Origin: Candidatus Izemoplasmatales bacterium
GTDB lineage: Bacteria; Bacillota_I; Bacilli_A; Izemoplasmatales; Hujiaoplasmataceae
NCBI GenBank assembly: GCA_028691335.1
Contig: JAQUZK010000002.1
Span: 1 to 22,748, forward strand
DNA: 22,748 bases
Reading direction: 5' to 3'
Shown: piece after piece, positions 1 through 7,083 of the stretch
Layout: every line of letters begins with the position of its first letter
How positions within the stretch are numbered: the stretch's first letter is position 1
The notes under the pieces: model-generated
Seen by the model: only the letters and a program-made list of their open reading frames with translations
Databases searched by the model: none
What the model was told of the DNA's origin: nothing
Made by a program: the position numbers and the translations under genes

Positions 1-105
1 AGACAGACAACTGGTGGAAAAGGTTTATCAGGAGTCTTTAAGAAAGATAGTAACTATATTAATGTAATCCAAGAAAAAATGGAGGAATCCTTCAATGATA
101 ATTAA
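1..105 (+). CDS. kamD: D-lysine 5,6-aminomutase alpha subunit, C-terminal fragment (probable)
   Basis: The first reading frame is open from base 1 to a TAA at 103-105, giving the last 34 residues of a protein whose start lies outside the window. The visible tail begins RQTTGGKGLSGV and ends in a short acidic stretch. It overlaps the start of kamE by 11 bases (ATG at 95), the usual sign of translational coupling between subunits of one enzyme. KamD and KamE together form the adenosylcobalamin- and PLP-dependent mutase that moves the terminal amino group of lysine during lysine fermentation. The identity rests mainly on this coupling and on the order kamD-kamE known from lysine fermenters; the tail alone is too short for a firm call. 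Confidence 0.6.
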   Translation, partial: RQTTGGKGLSGVFKKDSNYINVIQEKMEESFNDN

Positions 106-829
106 GCCTTATGGAGATACTTACAATGATGGAAAAATTCAAATGAGTTTCACTTTGCCTGTTCCAAAATCAGCTAGAGGAGTTGCTGCGGCAAAAGAAA
201 TGGCTAAGAGTATGGGGTTGATAGATCCTTCGGTAGTTCACGTAGAAGCCTTGGATAATAACTTTAGTTTTTATATTGTTTATGGAAGTGTTAAAAATTC
301 GATTGACTATGATAAAATAAAGGTTGAAGAGATTACTTCAACCGCATTAACAAGAGAAGAAATTGAAAATTTAATTAGTTCAAATTTTGATAGAGACATA
401 GTTTTTGTTGGTGCGTCAACTGGAACAGATGCTCATACAGTAGGAATCGATGCTATAATGAATATGAAGGGTTTTGCTGGGCACTATGGTTTAGAAAGAT
501 ATCATGGGATTGAAGCCTATAATCTTGGCTCACAGGTATTGAATGAAGATTTTGTTAAGATAGCTAAAGAGAAGAAGGCTGATGTTCTTCTAGTATCTCA
601 AACAGTTACTCAAAAAGATGTTCATCTTAAGAATATGATTGATTTAGTTGAACTTTTAGAGTCAGAAGGAATGAGGGATGATGTAGTTTTAATAGCTGGT
701 GGAGCGAGAGTAACTCATTCTTTAGCTAAAGAATTGGGATATGATGCAGGATTTGGACCAGGTAGTTTTGCGGAAGATGTAGCTACATTCGCTATAACTG
801 CATTAATTAATAAAAAGAAAAGGAGTTAG
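95..829 (+). CDS. kamE: D-lysine 5,6-aminomutase beta subunit
   Basis: This is the cobalamin-binding subunit of lysine 5,6-aminomutase, a cytosolic step of anaerobic lysine fermentation to acetate and butyrate. The protein has 244 residues. The B12-binding motif DxHxxG is at residues 112-117 (DAHTVG; His114 would be the lower axial cobalt ligand). Eleven residues later, in MNMKGFAGHYG, Lys125 matches the lysine that forms the Schiff base with PLP in the characterised clostridial enzyme (there His133 and Lys144, the same spacing). The rest is a Rossmann-like B12 fold with a VLLVSQT strand and an IAGGARVTH strand near the C-terminus. The N-terminus is about 19 residues shorter than that reference numbering. 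The start ATG at 95 follows a GGAGGA site (81-86) and overlaps the upstream gene. The adenosyltransferase gene follows after 4 bases. Confidence 0.92.
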   Translation: MIIKPYGDTYNDGKIQMSFTLPVPKSARGVAAAKEMAKSMGLIDPSVVHVEALDNNFSFYIVYGSVKNSIDYDKIKVEEITSTALTREEIENLISSNFDRDIVFVGASTGTDAHTVGIDAIMNMKGFAGHYGLERYHGIEAYNLGSQVLNEDFVKIAKEKKADVLLVSQTVTQKDVHLKNMIDLVELLESEGMRDDVVLIAGGARVTHSLAKELGYDAGFGPGSFAEDVATFAITALINKKKRS

Positions 830-833
830 AAAA

Positions 834-1358
834 ATGCCAATTAATAAATTAGATTTAATAACTACAAAACTTGGTGACAAAGGAAAATCAAAAGACTTTG
901 AAAATAGGAGTTATAGTAAATCTCATATTATTTTTGATACACTTGGTTCAATGGATGAGTTAAGTTCTTTTTTGGGATTGGTTTACCATTATCATAAAAA
1001 TGATTATATTAAAGAAATTCAAATGCATATACAAAATATCAATTCTTTAATAGCGAGTGAATATGATTCGGATATGTATAATATTTTAACTCAGATTAAA
1101 GAAGAAGACGTTTTAGAACTAGAAAAGCAAATGCAATCAATGTTAGATAATAACTCGATAGAAGCTAGATTTTATCTTCCTGGTAGTGAAAAATCTAAGG
1201 CGGGGGCTTACGTGGATGTAGCTAGAGCTTTAACTAGAAAAATAGAGAGAAAAATAACGGCTTTTATTGAAACGGAAAAAAGAGTTGATTTAGAGTTGTC
1301 TCAAAAGTATATCAATCGATTGAGTGACTATCTTTTTGTCCTTTCATTTAATGTATAA
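834..1358 (+). CDS. pduO: PduO-type ATP:cob(I)alamin adenosyltransferase
   Basis: The 174-residue product would transfer adenosyl from ATP to cob(I)alamin, making the coenzyme used by KamDE upstream and GlmSE downstream. Family signatures are present: an N-terminal ATP loop TTKLGDKGK (normally TKxGDxGxT), a GSMDELSSFLGL segment (normally G.vDELns.lG), LPGSEKSKAGAYVDVAR, the basic ARALTRKIERK helix (normally ARtv.RraER), and the terminal NRLSDYLFVLSF. Length is close to the usual 180-190. The ATP loop is somewhat degenerate (KSKDF where Thr-Thr/Ser is common), so it may be a divergent or mutase-dedicated branch. The start ATG follows an AAAGGAG site at 818-824, four bases after kamE, and the gene is clearly in the same operon. 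It is the last gene before the next promoter. Confidence 0.82.
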   Translation: MPINKLDLITTKLGDKGKSKDFENRSYSKSHIIFDTLGSMDELSSFLGLVYHYHKNDYIKEIQMHIQNINSLIASEYDSDMYNILTQIKEEDVLELEKQMQSMLDNNSIEARFYLPGSEKSKAGAYVDVARALTRKIERKITAFIETEKRVDLELSQKYINRLSDYLFVLSFNV

Positions 1359-1377
1359 ATATAGATACTAGTCTAAC

Positions 1378-1402
1378 AAAAAATTTCTAAGAATTTTTCT
1401 TT
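1378..1402 (+). terminator. Weak AT-only hairpin with T-run after the adenosyltransferase gene
   Basis: An A-run, then TTC-TAA-GAA, then a T-run can fold into an imperfect hairpin (A80-A83 with T95-T98, and TTC with GAA around a TAA loop) ending in TTTTTCTTT. The stem has a single G-C pair, so termination would be partial. It lies just ahead of the probable glmS promoter, where an operon boundary would be expected. Confidence 0.35.
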
Positions 1403-1419
1403 AATTCTTATAGTTGGTA

Positions 1420-1428
1420 TGTTATAAT
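1420..1428 (+). promoter_or_regulatory. Probable extended -10 promoter of the glutamate mutase operon
   Basis: TGTTATAAT is a perfect -10 hexamer (1423-1428) with the extended TGn element. The -35 region 17 bases upstream (around 1400-1405, TTTAAT) is poor, as is common for extended -10 promoters. It sits in the 112-base gap between the lysine and glutamate gene blocks, 43 bases before the glmS start codon. No cobalamin-riboswitch-sized leader fits in this gap. Confidence 0.6.
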
Positions 1429-1470
1429 GTTATGTGTTATAAAAACGCTTACAAAATTTGGAGAGATAGT

Positions 1471-1875
1471 TTGAAAACAATCGTAATTGGTGTAATCGGT
1501 GCTGATGTACATGCAGTCGGGAATAAAATAATTGAGTATACATTAACTAAATCAGGGTATAACGTCGTTAATATTGGAGTTTTATCTAGCCAGGAAGATT
1601 TTATTAATGCAGCTATTGAAACAAACGCTGACATGATAATGGTATCTTCTTTGTATGGACATGGAGAAATTGACTGTCGCGGTATGAGAGATAAATGTAT
1701 TGAATCTGGAATTGAAGATATATTACTCTATGTTGGTGGCAATATTGTAGTTGGAAAACAAGATTTTAGTGAAGTCAAAGAAAGATTTCTTGAAATGGGT
1801 TTCAATAGAATATATCCTCCTGGAACCTCAATTGATCAAGCTTTGAAAGATATTAAACAAGATTTAGGAGAGTAA
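1471..1875 (+). CDS. glmS: Glutamate mutase (methylaspartate mutase) sigma/S subunit
   Basis: The small cobalamin-binding component of glutamate mutase, which with GlmE converts L-glutamate to threo-3-methylaspartate by a radical rearrangement. The 134-residue protein carries the B12 signature DxHxxG at residues 12-17 (DVHAVG, His14 as the cobalt ligand), the VSSLYGHGE segment and the YVGGNIVVG glycine-rich strand, in the order seen in clostridial S components of about 137 residues. I place the start at the TTG at 1471, after a GGAGAG site (1460-1465). This aligns with the family N-terminus (MKTIVIGVIGAD). The frame stays open back to an ATG at 1414, but that extension would contain the -10 promoter element. 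glmL starts one base after the stop. Confidence 0.9.
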   Translation: MKTIVIGVIGADVHAVGNKIIEYTLTKSGYNVVNIGVLSSQEDFINAAIETNADMIMVSSLYGHGEIDCRGMRDKCIESGIEDILLYVGGNIVVGKQDFSEVKERFLEMGFNRIYPPGTSIDQALKDIKQDLGE

Positions 1876-1876
1876 A

Positions 1877-3286
1877 ATGGCAAATTATTTGCTTATTGAT
1901 TTTGGCTCAACTTTCACAAAATTATGCGCTGTAAATACTGAAGAGTGTGAAATATTAGGTACTGCTTCAGATTTTACTACTGTTGAAACAGACATTAACG
2001 ATGGATATGATAAGGCTTTGGAAAAGCTTTATAAAAAAATAGATAGGAATATTAAATTTGAACAAGTAATTGCTTGTTCATCTGCAGCTGGCGGCCTTAA
2101 AATGGCCGCTATTGGTCTAGTTAAAGAGCTAACTGTTGAAGCTGCTAAGAGAGTTTGTTTGGGGGCTGGAGCTAAAGTAGATCTTGTTTTTTCACATCAT
2201 TTAAATCAAAGTGAAGTTCATCAAATAATAGATAAAAAAATAGATATAATTTTATTAGCTGGTGGTTCTGATGGTGGTAATTCTGAATCTGTTATTTATA
2301 ATGCAGAGATATTGGGTAAATTAGGAGTTAAAATTCCGATAGTTTTTGCTGGAAATAAGTCAGCTCAAGATCAAATAAATGAAATATTTGGTAAATATGA
2401 GATGAACGGATACATTTGCGATAATGTGATGCCTAATATTAACGTTTTAAATGTTAATAGTGCTAGAGAGAAAATTAGAGAAATATTTTTAAAACAGATA
2501 ATCGAAGCCAAAGGGATTAAAAAAATAGAGAATTTTATTAATCAAGTTATATTACCTACTCCATCTGCGGTTCTAGAGGCTGCCAAATTGTTGGCTGAAG
2601 GATATTTGGATGAAGAGGGTTTAGGAGAAGTTGTAGTTGTAGATATAGGTGGTGCAACTACTGATATGTATTCGATATGCAGTTCGACAAAAAGAAGTGA
2701 TGTAATAATCCAAGGTTTGGAAGAACCTTTTGCAAAGAGAACGGTTGAAGGTGATTTAGGGATGAGATATTCAGCTCCTGGAATTGTGAAATCGTTATCT
2801 GAAAGAGAAATAAATTTTATCAATAAAGAAAAAGGCGTAGATATTGTTAGTGAAGTCACAAAAAGGTATGATAATGTTAAGTTATTACCTGAAAACTCAC
2901 AAGACGAGTTTATTGATCAGTTCTTAGCTGAAATGTGTGCTTATCGATCGATGCATAGACATTGTGGTAGAATTAACGAAGTATTAACACCTATGGGTAA
3001 AGTCTTCAATCAAGTAGGTAAGGATCTAAGTGATGTCGGATTTGTAATTGGTACTGGTGGAGTTATTATTAACTCTAAGTATCAAAAAGAAATACTAAAA
3101 CAAACAACTAATATATTGCATAATCCTTCAGAATTAAGGCCGAGTGATCCAAAGTTTTTAATAGATTATGACTATATTATGGCTGCTATGGGTTTGTTGT
3201 CTAAAATTAATCCTATGGCTGCGTTAAAAATTATGAAAAAACACATACGTCCAATTAGAGGTGTTCAACATGAAACTAGCAAATAA
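1877..3286 (+). CDS. glmL: Glutamate mutase reactivating ATPase (MutL/GlmL family)
   Basis: A 469-residue actin/hexokinase-fold (ASKHA) ATPase. Family members of this kind encoded between the S and E subunits are thought to reactivate glutamate mutase by releasing damaged cobalamin. Visible motifs are the N-terminal phosphate-1 loop LIDFGSTFTK (residues 6-15), ILLAGGSDGGN near residue 128-138, a second phosphate loop VVVDIGGATTDMYS near 250-265, and the adenosine-type motif VIGTGGVI near 391-398. Length is as expected for the family. The start ATG lies 1 base after the glmS stop with TTAGGAGAG before it. The 3' end overlaps glmE by 17 bases. Although called MutL in this pathway, it is unrelated to the DNA mismatch-repair MutL. 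Confidence 0.9.
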   Translation: MANYLLIDFGSTFTKLCAVNTEECEILGTASDFTTVETDINDGYDKALEKLYKKIDRNIKFEQVIACSSAAGGLKMAAIGLVKELTVEAAKRVCLGAGAKVDLVFSHHLNQSEVHQIIDKKIDIILLAGGSDGGNSESVIYNAEILGKLGVKIPIVFAGNKSAQDQINEIFGKYEMNGYICDNVMPNINVLNVNSAREKIREIFLKQIIEAKGIKKIENFINQVILPTPSAVLEAAKLLAEGYLDEEGLGEVVVVDIGGATTDMYSICSSTKRSDVIIQGLEEPFAKRTVEGDLGMRYSAPGIVKSLSEREINFINKEKGVDIVSEVTKRYDNVKLLPENSQDEFIDQFLAEMCAYRSMHRHCGRINEVLTPMGKVFNQVGKDLSDVGFVIGTGGVIINSKYQKEILKQTTNILHNPSELRPSDPKFLIDYDYIMAAMGLLSKINPMAALKIMKKHIRPIRGVQHETSK

Positions 3287-4733
3287 GAAATTAACAGAGA
3301 AAGAATTTCTAGAACAAAGACAAGAGGTATTAAAAGCTTGGCCAACTGGAAATGACGAGGATTTAGATTTAGATAAAGCCTTAGCTTTTTTAAAGAGTGT
3401 TCCTGAGGATAAGAATTTTGCTTTAGTTTTAAATAAAGCTAAAGAAAATGATGATACGCTTATTCAGCCGAGAGGTGGAGTTCCCGTATTAAAAGAACAT
3501 ATTAAATTATTAAATTATTTAGCAGATTCAGGGGCTGATTTATTACCGTCAACAATTGATAGTTACACACGTCATAATAGATATCAAGAAGCTCAAAAAG
3601 GTTTAGAAGAATCTGAACTTAAGAATAGAGCTTTATTAAATGGCTTTCCAGCAGTAAATCATGGAGTAAAAGGCTGTAAAGAAGTTTTTATTAAAGTTTC
3701 TAAGCCTCTTGAAGCTAGACATGGTACTCCAGATGCTAGGTTATTGTCAGAAATAATTCACGCTTCAGGGTGGACATCAAATGAAGGTGGCGGTATTTCT
3801 TATAATATACCTTACGCTAAATCTGTTCCTCTAGAAGTGTCAATTAAGCATTGGCAGTATGTGGATAGATTAGTAGGATATTATGAGGAAAGAGGAGTTA
3901 AGATAAATCGAGAACCTTTTGGACCTTTAACTGGGACATTAGTACCTCCTTCAATTTCAAACGCTGTTATGATAATTGAAGCTTTGTTAGCGGCGGAACA
4001 AGGAGTGAAAAACATTACTGTTGGTTACGGAATGGGTGGAAATTTGATTCAAGATGTAGCTGCTGTTCATTCTTTATATGATCAAACTTTGTATTATTTA
4101 GATAAATTCGGATATAAGGATATGGAGATATCAACTGTCTTCCATCAATGGATGGGTGGATTTCCAAGTGACGAAGCAGAAGCAATGGCACTAATTTCAT
4201 ATAGTTCATCAGTAGCCGCTTTGTCAAAAGCGACAAAACTCATTACAAAATCTCCACATGAATCTGTTGGGATTCCAACGATGGAAGCAAATGGATTAGG
4301 AGTAAAAGCGTCTAAGTTTATTGTTAATATGTTAAAAGATCAGACAATATCGGAAAGCAAAGATTTAGATTTAGAAATGAATCAAATAAAAAAAGAAGTT
4401 GAATGCTTAATAGAGACTGTTTTAAAAGTTGGTGAAGGAGATTTAGCTATTGGGACAGTTAGAGCTTTTGAACAAGGGCTTATTGATATTCCTTTTGCGC
4501 CAAGTAAATTTAACGCTGGTAAAGTATTTCCAGCAAGAGATAATGAAGGGCGAATAAGAATATTAGATTTTGGTAATTTAGCAATGAATGATGAAATTAA
4601 GAAATTTCACTTAAATAAAATTGAAGAAAGAGCAAAAACAGAAGGTAGAGAAGTATCTTTTCAATTAACTGTTGATGATATTTATTCAGTAAGTAAAGGA
4701 AAACTAATAGGAAGGCCATTGAGGGATTTATAA
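3270..4733 (+). CDS. glmE: Glutamate mutase (methylaspartate mutase) epsilon/E subunit
   Basis: The large catalytic TIM-barrel subunit of adenosylcobalamin-dependent glutamate mutase. The 487-residue product closely follows known E subunits (about 483 residues): QPRGGVPVL, LPSTIDSYTRHNRY, LLNGFPAVNHGVKGC, ARHGTPDARL, GWTSNEGGGISYN, REPFGPLTGTLVPPS, NITVGYG, FHQWMGGFP and the terminal GKLIGRP are all recognisable. The glutamate-anchoring arginines known from the clostridial enzyme lie in the RGGV and ARHGTPD type segments. I chose the ATG at 3270 (MKLANKKLTEKEF) rather than the in-frame GTG at 3261, because AGAGGTG at 3257-3263 gives proper spacing and the protein then starts like its homologues. 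It overlaps glmL by 17 bases and directly abuts the lyase gene. Confidence 0.94.
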   Translation: MKLANKKLTEKEFLEQRQEVLKAWPTGNDEDLDLDKALAFLKSVPEDKNFALVLNKAKENDDTLIQPRGGVPVLKEHIKLLNYLADSGADLLPSTIDSYTRHNRYQEAQKGLEESELKNRALLNGFPAVNHGVKGCKEVFIKVSKPLEARHGTPDARLLSEIIHASGWTSNEGGGISYNIPYAKSVPLEVSIKHWQYVDRLVGYYEERGVKINREPFGPLTGTLVPPSISNAVMIIEALLAAEQGVKNITVGYGMGGNLIQDVAAVHSLYDQTLYYLDKFGYKDMEISTVFHQWMGGFPSDEAEAMALISYSSSVAALSKATKLITKSPHESVGIPTMEANGLGVKASKFIVNMLKDQTISESKDLDLEMNQIKKEVECLIETVLKVGEGDLAIGTVRAFEQGLIDIPFAPSKFNAGKVFPARDNEGRIRILDFGNLAMNDEIKKFHLNKIEERAKTEGREVSFQLTVDDIYSVSKGKLIGRPLRDL

Positions 4734-5974
4734 TGAAAATAGTAGATGTAGTATTATCAAAATCATATACAGGATTTTTCTTTGATGATCAAAAAGCAAT
4801 TAAAAATGGAGCCATAAATGATGGCTTCTTTTATGTAGGAACTCCTGAAATAGAAGGGTTTCAGACAATTAGACAAAGAGGAGAAGCAATTTCTATTCAA
4901 TTAGTTTTAGAAAACGGTGAGGTTGGTTTAGGGGATTGTGCAGCTGTTCAATATTCGGGGACAGGCGGTAGAGATCCTTTGTTTTTAGCAGATAATTATA
5001 TTCCTTTTATAGAAGAAAACATAACTCCATTATTGATTGGCTTGGATGTTAAAGAGTTTAGAGTTTTAGCTGAAAAATTTGATAGAATGGTTATTAACGG
5101 AAAGAAGTTACATACTGCAATAAGATATGGATTGACTCAAGCTTTCCTTTCTGCTGTCGCAAAAATTTCAAAGCTGACTATGGCAGAAGTTGTTAGAAAA
5201 GAGTATAATATTAGTGAAAAATCATATAAAAAAGTACCTGTTTTCACTCAAAGCGGAGATGATAGATACGATAATGTAGATAAGATGATTATTAAAGAAG
5301 CAGATGTTTTACCACATGGATTAATTAATAATGTTGTAAAAAAATTAGGTAGAAACGGTGAGTTATTAGTTGAGTATGTTACGTGGCTTAAAAATCGAAT
5401 TTTAAAGCATAGAAATAGAGAAGATTATATGCCGGTTCTTCATATAGATGTTTATGGAACAATCGGAATTGCCTTTAATAATGATGTTGAAAAAATGGTT
5501 GATTATATGCTTGTTTTAGAAAAAACAGCCCATCCTTTTAAGTTAAGAATTGAAGGACCTGTGGATGCTGGTAATAAAGAAGATACAATAATGTATTTAT
5601 CAGAAATAACAAAAGCCTTAGATGCGAAAAATTCATCTATTGAAATAGTAGCTGACGAGTGGTGCAATACTTTAGAAGACATTATTGATTTTGCGGATAG
5701 AAAAGCTGGGCATATGTTACAAATAAAAACACCAGATTTAGGCGGAGTAAATAATATATGTGAAGCAATAATTTATTGTAATAAAGTTGGAATAGGTAGT
5801 TATTGTGGCGGAACTTGTAATGAAACTAATGTTTCAGCTGAAGTTTCAACTAACATCGCAATTGCTTGTATAGCAGATCAGTGTTTAGCGAAACCGGGGA
5901 TGGGTGTAGATGCTGGATATATGATTGTAAAAAATGAAATGAATCGAGTTTTAGCGATAGCGAATAAGAGGTAA
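4733..5974 (+). CDS. mal: Methylaspartate ammonia-lyase (3-methylaspartase)
   Basis: This enzyme deaminates threo-3-methylaspartate to mesaconate and ammonia, step two of the methylaspartate route of glutamate fermentation. The 413-residue protein is of the enolase superfamily and matches the Clostridium tetanomorphum enzyme in length. Its key residues align with a constant +1 offset: His195 (LPHGLINN), the Mg ligands Asp239 (LHIDVYG), Glu274 (LRIEGP) and Asp308 (IVADEW), and the catalytic base Lys332 (LQIKTPD). The C-terminal SYCGGTCNETN loop is also typical. Because all five active-site residues are kept, it should be active. The start ATG at 4733 shares its first A with the final base of the glmE stop codon (TAATG arrangement), implying tight coupling. 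Confidence 0.95.
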   Translation: MKIVDVVLSKSYTGFFFDDQKAIKNGAINDGFFYVGTPEIEGFQTIRQRGEAISIQLVLENGEVGLGDCAAVQYSGTGGRDPLFLADNYIPFIEENITPLLIGLDVKEFRVLAEKFDRMVINGKKLHTAIRYGLTQAFLSAVAKISKLTMAEVVRKEYNISEKSYKKVPVFTQSGDDRYDNVDKMIIKEADVLPHGLINNVVKKLGRNGELLVEYVTWLKNRILKHRNREDYMPVLHIDVYGTIGIAFNNDVEKMVDYMLVLEKTAHPFKLRIEGPVDAGNKEDTIMYLSEITKALDAKNSSIEIVADEWCNTLEDIIDFADRKAGHMLQIKTPDLGGVNNICEAIIYCNKVGIGSYCGGTCNETNVSAEVSTNIAIACIADQCLAKPGMGVDAGYMIVKNEMNRVLAIANKR

Positions 5975-5977
5975 TGT

Positions 5978-6232
5978 ATGAAAGGTGTAGCCGGTAGTAA
6001 AGAATCAAATGATTGTTTAATTACAATTGAATCTAGTAATGAAACCAAGATTGAGATTAATAGTATTGTTGGTGCGTTTTTCTATGACCAAATCTATAGC
6101 ACAATTGAAAATACTCTTAAAAATGAAAATATAACAGATGTTCATGTGATTGTTGAAGATAAAGGCGCTTTAGACTACACTATTAAGTCGAGACTTTTAA
6201 CGGCGATTGAGAGGATGAGAGAAGATGTTTAG
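5978..6232 (+). CDS. citD: Citrate/citramalate lyase acyl carrier protein (gamma subunit)
   Basis: The 84-residue acyl carrier protein carries the 2'-(5''-phosphoribosyl)-3'-dephospho-CoA arm of the lyase. Its N-terminus VAGSKESNDCLITIE matches the CitD pattern AGTLESxDvmI; by that alignment Ser10 is the prosthetic-group attachment site (Ser14 in the longer enterobacterial protein). The usual four or so extra N-terminal residues are absent here. Spacing from the methylaspartase stop is 3 bases, with AAGAGG before the ATG, and the end overlaps citE by 8 bases. Its position directly after a methylaspartate ammonia-lyase gene suggests that it serves a citramalate lyase rather than a citrate lyase; sequence alone does not separate these. 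Confidence 0.9.
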   Translation: MKGVAGSKESNDCLITIESSNETKIEINSIVGAFFYDQIYSTIENTLKNENITDVHVIVEDKGALDYTIKSRLLTAIERMREDV

Positions 6233-7073
6233 ATCATTGTTGTTTATTCCTGGTAATAATCCTTCAATGATTCAAAATGCAGATATTTTTATGGCGGACG
6301 GGATTATATTTGATTTAGAAGATGCCGTTAGTATATCTGAAAAGAATAATGCCAGGAACCTTATAAAACATTATTTAGACAATTCTAGCGTACTCCCAAA
6401 ACAAGTAGTTTTAAGAGTTAACTCTTTTGGAAGCGAATGGTTTATAAAAGATTTAGAAATATTAAAAACTAAAAAAGTTAATTACTTATTGGTTCCTAAG
6501 CTAGATTACGAATCTTTAAACACTATAAGCAGCTTTTTGTCTGACTTTGAAGAAAAAGAAAAACTGGAAGAAACAAAAATAATTGCTCTAGTAGAAACCG
6601 CTAAGGGTATTACAGAAATGTCTTTATTTGCCCAAAATAATAGGCTTATGGGAGTTCTTCTTGGCGCTGAAGATTTGACGAATGATTTGGAAATTAAAAG
6701 AACAGAGACGAGTTTAGAGATCTTTTATGCCAGATCTCAAGTTATATACTTTTGTAGAGCAAATAACTTAATTGCTATTGATACTCCATATACAGATATT
6801 AATAATATTGATGGATTAAAAACTGATTGTAAGTATGCTTATGGTTTAGGTATGAAAGCTAAAGCTGCGATTCATCCTAATCAATTGGAAATAATAAATG
6901 ATATTTTCTCGCCGACAAAAGAAGAGATAGAATGGGCGAAGGCAATTATTAAGTTGAGCGAAGAGAATCCTGAAAAAGGTGCTTTTCAGTATCGAGGGAA
7001 AATGATTGATAAACCAATAATCGAAAGAGCGAAAAAAATTATTCAAAAAGCAGAAATCTTTAATTTATTGTAG
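6225..7073 (+). CDS. citE: Citrate lyase family beta subunit (probable citramalyl-ACP lyase)
   Basis: A 282-residue HpcH/HpaI-type TIM barrel, the lyase component that cleaves citryl- or citramalyl-ACP. In citramalate lyase the products are pyruvate plus acetyl-ACP. Family motifs in order: FIPGNNPSMIQNA (N-terminal acyl-carrier site), DGIIFDLEDAVS with the Mg-binding acidic pair, VLRVNSF, LLVPKLDY, ALVETAKGI with the Mg-binding glutamate, LLGAEDLTNDL, and AAIHPNQLEIIN near residue 220. Length is close to the usual 290. The start codon lies inside the end of citD (8-base overlap). The substrate is inferred from the operon (glutamate mutase and methylaspartase upstream), not from any diagnostic residue I can see. 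Confidence 0.9.
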   Translation: MFRSLLFIPGNNPSMIQNADIFMADGIIFDLEDAVSISEKNNARNLIKHYLDNSSVLPKQVVLRVNSFGSEWFIKDLEILKTKKVNYLLVPKLDYESLNTISSFLSDFEEKEKLEETKIIALVETAKGITEMSLFAQNNRLMGVLLGAEDLTNDLEIKRTETSLEIFYARSQVIYFCRANNLIAIDTPYTDINNIDGLKTDCKYAYGLGMKAKAAIHPNQLEIINDIFSPTKEEIEWAKAIIKLSEENPEKGAFQYRGKMIDKPIIERAKKIIQKAEIFNLL

Positions 7074-7083
7074 GTGATTATTA

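Noticed and set aside
1359..1470. Cobalamin riboswitch ahead of the glutamate mutase genes
   Set aside because: A B12-dependent operon invites this idea, but the gap is only 112 bases, contains a promoter only 43 bases from the start codon, and shows no B12-box-like sequence or multi-arm GC-containing stems.
2542..2859. Leftward open frame opposite glmL
   Set aside because: It lies inside a well-conserved gene and is rich in Ser/Thr/Pro as expected from the antisense of that region.
1877..3286. DNA mismatch-repair protein MutL, and glmS as glucosamine-6-phosphate synthase
   Set aside because: Name collisions only: the sequences are an ASKHA reactivase and a cobalamin-binding mutase subunit, as shown by their motifs and operon.
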